Source of the DNA: Branchiostoma lanceolatum
Taxonomy: Eukaryota > Chordata > Leptocardii > Amphioxiformes > Branchiostomatidae
Length of the DNA: 64,000 nucleotides
Direction: 5' to 3'
Assembly: GCF_035083965.1 (NCBI RefSeq)
Contig: NC_089722.1
Location: forward strand, 21,631,142-21,695,141
Both the position numbers and the translations under genes were made by a program. The notes beneath the pieces are model-generated. The model did no database searches. It saw nothing but the letters and a program-made list of their open reading frames with translations, and had not been told where the DNA came from. Within the stretch, counting starts at the first letter, position 1, and every line of letters begins with the position of its first letter. Positions 1 through 11,700 of the stretch are shown here, one piece after another.

Positions 1-34
1 CAGCAAACAGGTACTCAACACAATATGAAAACAT

Positions 35-216
35 CTAGGCTCCTTAGTGGGCTCTACAAGTCAGGCGTTTTTGCTGATGGCATGTCAGTTCTATCACACT
101 TGGTTTTTCCTGTCTATGGAGGCTGGAAACAATGAACCAAGTGCAATAGAAACCAGGTGTGATTGAACTGACATGCCATCACAAAAAACACTTGTAGAGC
201 CTATTAAGGAAGCTAG
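35..216. repeat. Fold-back (MITE-like) element
   Basis: The two ends are inverted copies of each other: the left arm begins CTAGGCTCCTTAGTGGGC and the right arm, read on the other strand, begins CTAGCTTCCTTAATAGGC. The complementarity continues inward through the ATGGCATGTCAGTT / AACTGACATGCCAT segment, leaving a short central loop near 110-150. No coding capacity is seen. It is a non-autonomous fold-back insertion; the superfamily is not assigned because no clear target duplication was found. Confidence 0.75.
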
Positions 217-2240
217 AAGAGGTTTGGTGAAGTGCAGTTACATTAACATTAATCCATTGGGTTACATAAATCCACCACTTTGAGAAATAGTGGGTTTGAG
301 AGATCTCTAGTTCAGCACTCCCCTGGTATGCATGCGCAGTTTAGATATACAGGAGTGCATTATACTGGGGGCGTTGGGTTGGAGATCTGTTTGGACGTCT
401 CTTTTCAGGGTGGCGGGATTATGTACCCTGGTGGAATTACGTTTAGTAGATGTTAATTCTATATATGGCTGGCGTGTTGCTTCAGATAAGGTGTACTGTG
501 CACACTGGCTCAAAGGTTTTCAATGTTGTATCTGTAGGTGACCACAACAGGATACGCTACTGAGACAACTGATAGTGAGGGCAGAGACGCAAGGCACTTG
601 GCTGGAAACGGTTGCAGACGGCAAATGATAGATTCTTTTGTAACTCTTCTAAATGGTGCTATGATAATGTTGATAAGCATGGATTGTGTGCTGTAGATGA
701 TTGTAATCATTGACGGTTTTCGTGAGAATTGTGGAATCAAGGAGGCCTCTTCTTTGCTTGAATACAAGATAGAAAATAATTATTGTGGTAACAGTCATCG
801 GGGTTGTTTCTGACTGTGATTATCATCAAATTTTGGTGCCAAATGAACGTGTTGTAAAAAAGTCTCTGGTTCAAGTTGTTAGCTGCAAATGTTCAAAATT
901 GTTCTATGAAATCAGAATATTCAAAATTGTTCTATGAAATCAGAATATCAAAAGTCTTCTCCAAAACTTTTCGAATTTATAAATTCGCTTATGGATTGAA
1001 GTGTTTGTTTAACATAGATAATAATATGCAGCTTTAATTTTGATCCAAAGATCAGTGTTGTGATCATGGACTGATCCTGATTGTCCATCATTTCAATTAG
1101 CAGTTCAACCAATGATAGCATGGCAATGTGGTTCAACCAATGATAGTGGTTGCATGTCTGCCTAATATTTGCATTCTTATATTAGTATGCAAGTTTGTAG
1201 TTGACTAGTCTATGTAAAGCTGTAAGCCATCTTGGCATACTAAATCATTGGTTATCATTAAGATGTGTTGTTGCCTGTCATACCCATTCCTAGTCATTTC
1301 TGTTATCCTTAAATGGCTAGCATGTTGTTCTTTTATCCTAAACACTTTGTAATTTTACAGAATTACATCCTCTCAGTGTCTAGATCTCATATTGTTCAGG
1401 CTCAAATTGAAGATCTCCAAAAAATACAGCAAGGCCTAGTAATGAAGTATCATTGTCACTCTCCAAAATTGTCAAGCAATGTGTTAAGAGGGAAGAATGT
1501 GTGGAGGCATTAAAACATCACGCATAAGTTGTGAAACAATCAGGGTCTTTTTCTTTGAAGTTGTTCTGTCTTAGTACACAGATTATCAATAAGAGTCCTC
1601 TTAATCACAGTGTAGCCACAATGATATGAGCTGTTCTGAACATGCAGACACATCAAAGCGACTTATAAAATTCCTGTCCTGTCCCAAATATAGGATAACT
1701 GAAAGGCATTTGGGTCCAAAGGTAAAACCGGCTTCATAGGAAATGTGTAATCGGTCCTGCAATCCACATAAAACCACATGCTTTTAAGATATGTATTTGT
1801 TACACTCTCCATCATGAATAACTCTGCATCTACAACAGGTACACCATCCTACTAGTCAACAGTTTATTCCTTGATGATTTTGACAGCATAAACTATAGTT
1901 TCAACACACCATATATATATATAGTACTGTATATTAAGATTTTAGATAGTAAATCCATTTCATTCTACAAAAGTGGTATGAAAGCAGTTGTATTGAGGTA
2001 TTCCACTATCCTTGGCTATGATCTAAAAGACCATCTCGACAAGAGAATACTGCTTATCATTGTCGTATGTACTGTGTAAAAACCCACTTCTGTTGAAGTG
2101 AAACAGCCCTAAAAGTATGTCAGAAACAATATCTAGCTTCAATTGGATTGTACGGTGTTTGCTACAGGAGTTGATGTTGTATGAAAGTTTCAAAGCACAG
2201 CCAAGTCGTTGGAATCATGGCAACTATTCACCGACAGCTT
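217..2240. other. Non-coding stretch downstream of MDH2
   Basis: No family-like coding exon was found on either strand. The part nearest 2240 should be the MDH2 3' UTR. On the minus strand an AATAAA hexamer (plus-strand TTTATT at 1862-1867) lies about 375 nt past the MDH2 stop and is a reasonable poly(A) signal. Apart from the 28-bp tandem duplication and a short repeated GGTTCAACCAATGATAG-like phrase near 1080-1145, nothing is distinctive. Confidence 0.5.
893..948. repeat. Perfect 28-bp tandem duplication
   Basis: Two adjacent identical 28-bp copies (893-920 and 921-948), each starting TCAAAATTGTTCTATG. A recent local slip or duplication in non-coding DNA. Confidence 0.9.
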
Positions 2241-5200
2241 TTATTGTGAGACGAACTTCTCTCCCTTAGCGATGGAACCCTTGAGCTCGTCCATGGCGTC
2301 TTCCACCAACTTCGTCTCAAAGTCACTCAGCTTCCCCAGACCCAGGTTCCTCTCAATGCCATTTTTCTGCGGGAATACATCAGTCATTAGTGACCTCTCA
2401 GTATTTCAGCACAACTTTTTAGGGAACACTGAAGCATACCCTAGGTCCTAGTTAGTTTTCGGCAGCTCCCATACTCTCCCAAAACCTGATGGCACCCAGG
2501 CTAAAAGCATACATGCCAAGAAGAAAACATGTATGATTTAAAACATGAAAACAAAATTGTTATCCTTAATCAGAATTAAATCTTGTCTGAATCAAAAATA
2601 GACGTTTGAATAATCACTCTTACATTGTAGAAGTGTACACATGGCATTTGTTCTAACAGTGACTATACATAGTATAGTATAATGAGAATTCAAGAACCAT
2701 AAATCATGCAGCACAAACACACAATAGCAAGTTTTACCAACTATTTCTCTATTTGTTTTATTTCTTCATTCAAACAAAAGAAGTTTCTTACCCCAAGGAG
2801 AAGAGGAGTGGAGAAGTAGGAACACTCAGTCTCAGAGGACTTGATGAAACCACATTCAATGACTCCTTCCTTCCCATTCAATGCAGACAGGAGCTAGAGA
2901 TAAAAGATGGGGAGGAGAAAGAGTTATCATCTGAAATCTACTAGTACAGAAACAAACTGTAACTGCAAAGTCAACTGGATTAAATTAAGTAAACTATTTC
3001 ATACATCATAGCATACATATCATGGCCTACAAACAGTCCATGTCCTACAAAAAATGGTAATCATACACTATTTAATGCTTAATGATTTGACGATGACATC
3101 CTAAAGGACATCCTCCACATGAGACTGCAATAAGATAAACTTACTGAGTTGGTAAACCTGGCCCCAGCATATGCCATGGACAGTGTAGCTGACCCCTGTG
3201 TAAGAAAAGATGTGCCTGATGAAAAGGTCTATATACACTTGCAATTTGTAAAATACAAACACAAGACATTTCCAGTTTGCATGTTTGTATCATGTTGCCC
3301 CACAAAAACATTCAGAAAGTCAATCATACGACCTGTCAGATATACATAGGAAAAGGAAAGTGATCTCGATCCAGTTTTAGCTTACAGACACTATGTACAG
3401 TATTTACAGGATCATTGTACCAGGGAAATTCCCCCAGCTCTTTTCAACAAGCACAATGAACAGTGGACCACAGCTTATCGTCCTGTCCTAAGGACTGCAG
3501 CCCTTTCCAGTAGCGTGCATGACACAACCGGAATCAAATTCACGGCTTCTAGTTCCAGAGGCAGAACTGCTAACCACTGGACTACGCAAGCTATGCTACA
3601 TAGTACATGCACATAGCGCATGTCAGGTAATACTTACAGCTCCAGCCTTGGCATTGACGACTTCAGTGCCGGCATCCTGGATTCTCTTGGTCAGATTGTC
3701 CAGAGTCTCTGGGTCAAACTCCACAGACGGAGTAGCCTGTTGAAAAGAAGGCAGTCGTCAGAATTTGAATACCAGTAGAAGACTGCACTTAACCATGAAG
3801 TGTGATTTTCTTTTCTTTACAATCTTCAGTGCAAAGTACTTTCACTAAGCCTCTAACTGGCCTTTCTAAGTAGTTGTGGATACTAGAATTCTGCACAAAT
3901 AGGGTGAATATTTGGCCAGCAAAGTGATCCTGTGGTAATATTCCATTTCCCCTTGCATAGGCAAAGTAATATTACCCTATGGTGGCCAAACTCTCCTTTG
4001 CTAGTAAAACATTTTCCCCGTTCGGTAAAGTCTTAGTAGAGAGTAACTTTTTTGTTCACACACTCCCTTTTATTGCAATATAAAGATGGAAAAGAAATCT
4101 TCAAAATTGCTGATTTATACAACAATACTAGCACATATCAGAGCTTAGTTCAGTTTATCCTGTGAGGTGACACTATTGTCTCCACAAGTCCCCTGTTGAA
4201 CATAACAGAGCACAGTTTATCATCCTGTAGACCCATGTCCTATTCAATTACCTTCTTAAGTGTCACAGAAGGGCAACCGCACCTACGATTCTCATTCGGT
4301 TTCCAAAGAAGAACCATGCCAGCCAATTTCTCGTGGCACATAACATAACATAACATAAAGCTAACATGGCAAGAACATCTTTTCTGGGGTGGAAGAGGAC
4401 AAATCATATATACTACACAAGCAGACCTCAAGGTCATAGCCGTACATTTGGCGTGACCTTACCTGTGAAATGAGAGGGATGATGGTCTTGCCAGCGTGAC
4501 CTCCGACCACGGGAACATTAACCTCCGCCGGGTTCAGACCCTGTAGGGACAGAATGTCTGTTATATCAGTTTTTCCTGGCACAACATTTGTCAGCTCATA
4601 TCTGCACCGTTTATATATATCTCCTTACTTTTTTTCAGCTTGCACCCCCTGGGTTATCCTGGTTACCACCATGGCTCCTACTAAGTACACTCGCTGCCCT
4701 GAAAAAATCGATCAGGGCAGCAAGTGTAGGAGCCCCGTTAGTAATCAGATGGCACCCAGGCTACCCATGGGTGCCCTAATCCACAAAAGGGGTTGTTAAT
4801 TATTATGTTAATTCATTAATTTTTTTAAGACCCATCTTGTGATAGTATGTTTGTTGTTAACACAATAAAGACGATTTTAACTCTCTACCGTAATTAATAT
4901 TTGGATCTTCAATTAAAAGTCCTGTCAATAAAGACTGAAATACAACTTTAAAAAAAACTTTGATCCCATCTATGATTCTGTCACAAAGATAGAGTAGACA
5001 GTTTATTTGGGATACAAAACTTGGGAAAGATTGGAATTTAGTCCTTCTACTTCAAAGTAACCGTGGAATCGTTTCCATCAACTAAAATTCAAAACACAAT
5101 TTCTCTCTTCTTCTTAGTGTTTTAACTGGTGCCTACTGCTAATATCAAGAATTCAATACAAGAAAAAGAAAATCCTTATGAAAAGTAATATCATTGTTTG

Positions 5201-8200
5201 TATCAATAGGTGTATTACCTATAAACAAACAAACAAACCTTCAGGTTAGCCACAAATGTGTTGGACCTGACCACATCCAAGGTCGTGACCCCAATGATCC
5301 TGTTGGGGTCGTAGGTGCCGGCAGCCTTGCACACCTCCGAGGCAATGGGCACTGTGGAGTTCACCTGGGTAAGGACAAGGAAATAACTGAATCATCACGA
5401 TAAGCGATGTCTGCTGTATATAGTTACACTGTGCTACCAGAACTATAGAACATGAATAACATGGTAAAGATAATTGCAAGAAGGCTGGTTTGCTAACCAG
5501 CAAGTGTAATCAACCTTCTTCCTACTGCCTAACTTCATATCCAATATAAAATGGCTACCTTAGCTGGTTGAAGGTTAAATCAAAAACAGTTTGAATATAT
5601 GTCATGTACATGGCAGTAACATGTTGCTTTCCAACTTTGAAAGTCAGACCTTCTTACATACAAACAGAACTGCATCCTCACCTCATCATTTTTTGAGAAA
5701 AAACATTTTTTGCTACCTTTAGCACACTGAAGTAGCCGTTTGGCAGTCAATGCACTATTGGTTATGGTGTTAGGCAGCAGGGAGAAGGTTAAAACTGTGC
5801 TTTATTTGAATAATAATATAGACGGTTTTGATTCAAGAGAACCCAATTTTTGGTAATTGTCACCCAATCAGAATTTATAGTCAATTCAGAAGGCCTCTGT
5901 TGGAAGATTTCCAGAGAACTTTCCCATGACGACTATCCAGCAAATGCCACAGCCTGACCTCCAACACTAGAGAGTTTTAGGGCAGCACAAAAATAGCCGT
6001 GGCTATCAGTTTACATCATAAGTTAGCCCCTCTGACAATCACAATATGGGGTTTGCTGGACTGAAACTCCAAAATGGTTGTTTGAATAAGAAAGTTATGT
6101 CGCTCTGCTTCTATATATATATAGCTGAACATTTAAATGGCTCCTGCCATTGACATCAGTAATTGATGCCTTCATTATGAAATCTACGTGGTCAGGAAGG
6201 ATGAACAAAACTAAACATTAAGAGTAAGATGTTTCGAAATATAGCTTCTTCATTTTTGGTCTTTCAAAACTTCTTCTTTGACTTTAGAGTTTATTTTAGC
6301 AGTCTATACAATAGTATCCATTTCACTTAATATTTTTTGCAATTTACAGCATGTATTTTCTCATTTTGCAGCTGCTTGTTAGTTTTTACGCTTTACAGTA
6401 TTGCTGAAAACTTTTGGGGGGGGGGAATGGACGAAAATTGATGCATTTGCGGATGTCATCCATATCATCAATTCAAAATGGTCTAAATACCAAAAAAGGC
6501 ATACTAAATCCAACATCCACTTCAGGATGCAGAATTGTCTGCTGACTTACAGGGTTAGTAATGAGCAGGAGGAAGGCAGTCGGACAGTGCTGGGTACAGG
6601 CCTTCACCAGGTCTCGTACGATGGAGGCGTTGGTGTTGAACAGGTCATCCCTGGTCATACCTGCAACAGATAAATTCAGATGTTTACACGTTTAGAAAAA
6701 GGTAACATGGTCAAAGCACAGACTCAAGGACAAAGCATGACGCTTTTTGTTAGCCAGTAGTGCAATGTGGCTTCGCTACAGCTCAAGTTTTTAGCACACC
6801 GGGTCACACCTACTCTCGTAAGTGTGTTGGATTCTTTTACTGGCAGAAGTTGGCTGCTTGAGGCCTATGCCTGAAGCTCCCTCGTACACGGGGCTGCTGG
6901 CTTTACGTCACCATCCGAAATGACGAATGCAATCCCTTACAACATTATGAACATATCCAAGCTGGAGTCGACCCTAGGATCGAACTCTTGCCCACGGATC
7001 CACTGAATTTTATCCAGACGGCCAAGCAGCAGGGCTGCGTTACCGCTCGCGCTTCGGGGACATGCCAAGATGATGGCTTTCCATCTTACCGGGCTTCCTG
7101 GGAACTCCAGCAGGAATCACCACAACCTCGCACCCTTCCAGACACGCCCCCAGCTCCGCATCGCCGAGGAAACCCTTGACCTCTGACCCAGTCTCGATGT
7201 GGCTGAGATCGCAGGCAACGCCGGGCGTGTGTGCGATATCATACAGAGCCAGCTGGGTGATGGTCGGGTTATGCTTCAGCAAGAGGCTCAGCGGTTGGCC
7301 GATTCCACCTGAGGCACCGAGTACCGCAACTTTGTTGTTACACTGGAAGAGAACAGTTGTGGTATTAATTGTTTGTTTGTTTATTTTTAATAACCTAAAA
7401 GAGGTGCTTTGTTTTTTATCAGTTCTAGTTAGTTTGTTTGGTTGATTGATCTGTAGCCAGAATAACTTGATACATTTCAGATTTCAATGACAATGGGCTG
7501 TTGAAAAATGGAGGGGGTCAAATACTGTAAAAGCAGAAACATTTGCTGGGATTTAACTTCGTGATAGGGAGAAAATGGACTCCGGTTGGAGTGTGCGCTG
7601 TGGATTTAAGTTTGCGGTTGGAACTGCCATGAATGGTCTTACTGTAAAAGGGAAAATGCAGCGGTTTTAAGTTTTTAGGTAAGAGGTCACTGTGCAAAAT
7701 GTGAACATAAATGTAAAACCACTGCAAGAATTTAACATTTTACAGTATACTGGTCTCTCTTTTCCAATTTATCAATGGGAAACAGTATCCAAGCTATGAT
7801 ACCACTTTATCTTTAACAGGAAGTCACAGAACAGAAAACACATTTTTCCGTCAGAAATATCCACATGTATGGTTCAACATATGTATGTTACATGATGATG
7901 TACATCAGAAGTAGCTTCAAGGTTACATCATCTGTTGCTGTTAATGATTAACCTCATCTGACAGCGAGTATGAAGTCAGCAAAAATCAAACGTATCGGTT
8001 TCCACCTTCCCACAAAAGTGTTTTCGTGACGATTATCTTTTGACCTTCATACGAACTTCAGTACTGTATATGTACAGTGCACAGCGCTCCTACATGCCAT
8101 GGCCTCAGGCCGTATCTCTGTACTGTTCATGCGGCTTTCACGTGCACAAAAATCCACTACCGGCGTTTGACTACTCCCACCGAACGGACGACAAACACCC

Positions 8201-8290
8201 TCCCAAACTCACCGCTGTAGTCGACGAGAAGTTCCTCAGTGCCCTTGCTAGGGCGCCGAGGTTTTGGGGACGAGCTAGCCTGGAAAACAT
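2241..8290 (-). CDS. MDH2: Malate dehydrogenase, mitochondrial (9 coding exons)
   Basis: Matrix enzyme of the TCA cycle and malate-aspartate shuttle: NAD-dependent interconversion of malate and oxaloacetate. Minus-strand exons: 8213-8290, 7090-7342, 6551-6660, 5239-5364, 4463-4540, 3638-3736, 3145-3195, 2792-2893, 2241-2366; 1,023 nt, 340 residues, close to the family's usual 338. Residues 1-26 (starting [12 protein letters not shown]) are an Arg-rich, acid-free mitochondrial presequence that is one exon by itself. The Rossmann motif GASGGIG is at 35-41; substrate-binding Arg in PRKPG and MTRDDLF (about 108 and 114); Asp177 in TTLDVV and catalytic His204 in VGGHAGKT make the Asp-His pair. The C-terminus ends KGEKFVSQ. 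All junctions are GT-AG and in phase. It is transcribed divergently from STYXL1. Certain as to family. Confidence 0.97.
3411..3596 (-). repeat. tRNA-derived SINE in an MDH2 intron
   Basis: Read on the minus strand, the head begins near 3596 with TAGTCCAGTGGTTAGCAG, an RNA polymerase III A-box-like stretch, followed about 40 nt on by a degenerate B-box (TTTGATTCCGG). The tail includes GGGCTGCAGTCCTTAGGA and GGGAATTTCCCTGGTACAA. It lies between MDH2 coding exons 5 and 6. The tRNA origin is inferred from the two boxes; the boundaries are approximate. Confidence 0.6.
4648..4760. repeat. Short fold-back element in an MDH2 intron
   Basis: Palindrome with ends CCTGGGTTATCCTGGTTAC and GTAATCAG..CACCCAGG and a nearly perfect core stem (GGCTCCTAC..TCGCTGCCCTGA against TCAGGGCAGC..GTAGGAGCC). 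The end motif TGGCACCCAGGCT recurs alone at about 2490-2504, suggesting another decayed copy there. Confidence 0.75.
5222..5238. repeat. (AAAC)n microsatellite forming an MDH2 splice donor
   Basis: About four AAAC units directly abut MDH2 coding exon 4 (exon starts at 5239 on the plus strand). On the coding strand the donor reads GTTTGTTTGTTTG, so the 5' splice site is built from the microsatellite itself. Confidence 0.8.
5509..5578. repeat. Mini-MITE of the TTAACC..GGTTAA family, copy 1
   Basis: About 70-80 bp with inverted ends (CAACCTTCTTCCTACTGCC to GAAGGTTAA). Related copies are at 5713-5792, 29871-29951, 34962-35042, 38961-39037 and 46437-46526. Confidence 0.65.
5713..5792. repeat. Mini-MITE of the TTAACC..GGTTAA family, copy 2
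   Basis: Opposite orientation to copy 1: CTTTAGCACACTGAAGTAGC, then TTTGGCAGTC, a CTATTGGTTA core, and TTAGGCAGCAGGGAGAAGG ending GGTTAA. Confidence 0.7.
6786..7066 (-). repeat. tRNA-derived SINE in an MDH2 intron
   Basis: On the minus strand the head near 7066 reads CGCGAGCGGTAACGCAGCC (A-box-like) and about 60 nt later AGAGTTCGATCCTAGGG (a good B-box). It fills most of the intron between MDH2 coding exons 2 and 3. It is not a functional tRNA gene: the acceptor stem does not pair and the box spacing is stretched. The 3' limit is approximate. Confidence 0.65.
7524..7746. repeat. ACTGTAAA MITE family, copy A
   Basis: Inverted termini ACTGTAAAAGCAGAAACATT and AACATTTTACAGT flank inner inverted blocks with TTTGCGG and AAAACCACTGC. 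Related copies are at 23872-24083, 44618-44702 and 58187-58382. It lies in the first intron of MDH2. Confidence 0.8.
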
Positions 8291-8718
8291 ACTGAAAGAC
8301 TTCGTCGCGGTGCAGTACAACCTTCTGTCACACCAAAATGGCAGCAAAGGACGTCACAAATGGCGCATGCGTCAGAGTTAGTGTGGTCAAAGGTGAAAGG
8401 TTGTTTCAGGTCGTTGCTAGGACGCTGCTCTGTTACTACTTGTATCATCCCGCTAAACGTTTTGTGATACTATCTATACAAAGTAGATAGAATTAACAGG
8501 ACACAAATCTAGAAGACTATACAGATATTTGTTGGTCTGAGATATGGAGAACGTTTCCTGACTTGAACCATGTTAAGGAGGTTGTTAGGGAACTCTTTTT
8601 GTAAATCATTGCGCACTAACATTGTTGTGACGGGATGTTGTTAGGTCGCTGGCCTGGGGAATGAACTTCAACAGGTGGAGAAGTTGTATTCCTGTATTTC
8701 GGGTTGTTTGGTGACAAC
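8291..8718. promoter_or_regulatory. Bidirectional MDH2/STYXL1 promoter region
   Basis: Only 428 bp separate the two divergent start codons. The region holds a CRE-like GACGTCAC (8350-8357), an NRF-1-like palindrome GGCGCATGCGTC (8362-8373) and a YY1-like CAAAATGGCAGC near 8333-8344. There is no TATA box. An upstream ATG at 8338 on the plus strand opens a short frame of about 48 codons that does not join STYXL1. The sites are seen; factor binding is inferred. Confidence 0.65.
8362..8373. promoter_or_regulatory. NRF-1-like site
   Basis: GGCGCATGCGTC differs from the NRF-1 consensus core GCGCATGCGC at only one position. NRF-1 drives many nuclear genes for mitochondrial proteins, which fits MDH2. 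Confidence 0.6.
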
Positions 8719-11700
8719 ATGCCTTTGTCAGCTGGCTTAGTGCTGTGTGAGCCCACAGAACTGTACAACATCCTCAATCAGTCAACGGTATACCCGTGTC
8801 TAAGCGATCCCAACTATTTGTTATTGCTTGGTGCGTATACATTTACTAGTCAGTATAAAGTGAAAGTGCCATGCATGCAAAGAAGCTACAATACCATGAT
8901 TGTAACGTCGTATAAATGCTGATCTTTTATTTTTGTGAAGCTTTCGATCATTTGCCGACTCTGCTTTGCTTTTGCTTTGATGTATACTTACGTTTTTATG
9001 ACCGATGACATTATGCCTTAAGTACCTTCTAATCCTAGTATTGAAATATTAATGTGCCCAGTGAAATTTAACCGTTACCCAGTGTAAGTAAGAACATTCG
9101 TGTCAAAGAGATGGACTAGGAAGGATTGTGTGAGTAATACTTTTTAACAAGGACATATATAATGTCCTTGTTTTTAAATATAAAGAAAATTCTGCCAGGT
9201 ACCATAGCATAGGAGGCAGGATAAGAAAGTTCTCTGTACCAAAGATTTGATACCTAAGCCATCCTTAATATGCCCTGACGTAGGTGACAGATGGTCGGCT
9301 AAGTATTAAGTCTTAAGTTGTGTACAAAGAACAAGTTTTGTTATACTGTGATTAACTAACCTAATGAAACTATTTGAATGGAGCACAGGGAACACTTAGA
9401 ATTATTATTTTTGAGTGGGCAAAAATTCAATTATTTATATAATTTTGATTGCAAAGTAAAAAGTTGCCCTGATGTTTTCACTCAACCTTACACCCTCACA
9501 GTTCTTCCTGGGCCACCCCTAACCCCCTAGATAACTTTTCACAAATAAGATACTGTAACATCATCAATATTTGCAAACTTTGTATTTTTGGTTTCATTCA
9601 CATCACAGATGCTCGGAGTAGTGAGGACTATGCAGTGAGCCATGTTCTCACGAGCAAGAAGGCATGGGTAGGTACTGGTTATCTTAACTCTTATTTCTTC
9701 TCAATTTCTTAACTGAAAAAATTGATGCTCAGATTTTTGAATATCATTTCATTTTTGTTTTGTTTACAACATCATATTAAATTCGTTTGTTGCTTAACGT
9801 TACATATATGTTCTATATTCCAGCTTAAGAATGGTGAATACCTGGTGCCTTATGACTCTGAGATTGAGTGTAAAACCCACTGTGTTGTTTATGACAGCCA
9901 CACTAGGTCTCTGAAGGACAAGGGTAAGAAGGATTGTCACCAAACTCAGTAACGTTTTGCTTAAAGTTATGAAGTTATAAGTATACAGTCATTCACAAAA
10001 TGTGCCTTTTGGTTTGCCATTTCTTCAATGAACAGGTTTGATTCAAAGTTTGATATGCATAGCTTCAGTTGCCAATGGTTGATATACTCTGGTCTCTAAT
10101 CCTTCACAGGAGATGCCATTGCCTGTGCCACAGTTCTGGCCAACAGTGGAAGCAAAAGTCCAGTCAAAGTTCTAAGGGGTAAGACTGTGTTGTTTTGATG
10201 CTATTCAGCCAAGTCTTATGGTATTAAACAGAATCTTTCCTCTTCTGGCTGATTTCAATCAAAGAAATTGGGAGGGGGGGGGGGCTTCTGAATAACTGTC
10301 AGTCATTCTATTTCTTGAGAATAAAGCTTTGGTGTATTAAAGACAGTAACTATGCAGGACCTTTTCTTTTTCAATGTAGGTAAAATGATTTGACCTCTGG
10401 GTGCATACATACATTTATGAAAATTGAAGGTGCTGAGAACATATTTCTTATTTTTCTCCAGGAGGCTACGAGGACTTTTCAGCATTGTATCCCTTCTTAA
10501 GAACACAGAAAATCATCTACATGCCACAGGTAGGTCAGACATATGACCAGGATGCGATGCCATTGTCTCCCGAGACAGATGGCTGCCAACATGACATTCT
10601 TTCAAGTTTTCATCAAAGGATTTCCTTATACAGTTGTATACTAGTAACTTGGATAATGGTAGGGTCACATTTCCAAAACAGGGCCCTGCTAGGCTGTTTG
10701 CAAAAATGAAAATTAAACAGTAAAAAGAAATAACACAAATTATGCTCACAACAGATCTTTATAGTACCTTTTTGTATATTCTATTGTGTTGTGTTTTGTT
10801 TTATATTATACGTTTTGTTCCCACAAACTGCCCGACCATTGGCCTGTTTGTAAATGTGACAGTGGCATAATCTTTGTTGTTTGGTAACCTATAGGAGCTG
10901 GATGACTTGATGGTGTGGCCATGTGAGGTTCTCCCAGGACTGTTGTATGTGGCCAACTATGAGCAGGCCTGCACGGCTGTCATCCTGAAGGAACTCAAGT
11001 GTAAAGGCTACATCAACGTGTCCACAGAACCTGACCCAAGGTGGGAAATTAAACGTTAATTAATGTTATACATATATGATATAGCATTCATGATTAAATA
11101 TCAAAGTTAGTATTGCTCTGAGGAAGGTCACAGGCGGTCACCGAGACGTCGGCTAGGTATCTCTCTGGTTGCCTACAAAGAACTTAATTATCCAATGATT
11201 TACTAACCTGAGGAAACTATTTACGGTCCTATTCATGATGTTCTTTCACTTCTCCCATATTACAGTCTGTCACAGTTAGAATATTTGTCTTCCTTTCACC
11301 AGCTTTCCAGGCCGTCAGAACCCAGAGGTGCTAAGAATAGTAGCAGAAGACTCACCCGACACAGACTTGCTGTCCCACTTTGAGGAGGCTTGTGCCTTCA
11401 TAGGTCAGTAGCTAACTTATAATAAGATGACAGTCTGTTGGAACAGTACTTATTTTGCAAGGCGCAGAAATGTTCTCTGATCAAAGTGTATGCTCAATAA
11501 AATGTATGAATACCACAAGAGGGGACCGTAACAAATAGACACATTTTGGGTTTCTGATTAACTTTTACTTTTTACTGAGTATTGTGTTGCATTGTTTATA
11601 TAATGCTACAAGGGAAATGATACCAGTTTTGTCAACTGTGTCATTTTGCTTTCTTACACAGACAAGCAGAAGAAGCTTGAACATGCAGTACTGGTGTTTG

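Noticed and set aside
6786-7066. Candidate tRNA gene on the minus strand
   Set aside because: A- and B-box-like sequences exist but no cloverleaf closes; better explained as a SINE.
8040-8381. 113-codon plus-strand frame over the MDH2 first exon
   Set aside because: It is antisense to the MDH2 presequence exon and promoter; no family resemblance.
8338-8480. ATG at 8338 as the STYXL1 start
   Set aside because: The frame ends after about 48 codons and cannot be joined in phase to a conserved STYXL1 exon; the ATG at 8719 starts the conserved N-terminus.
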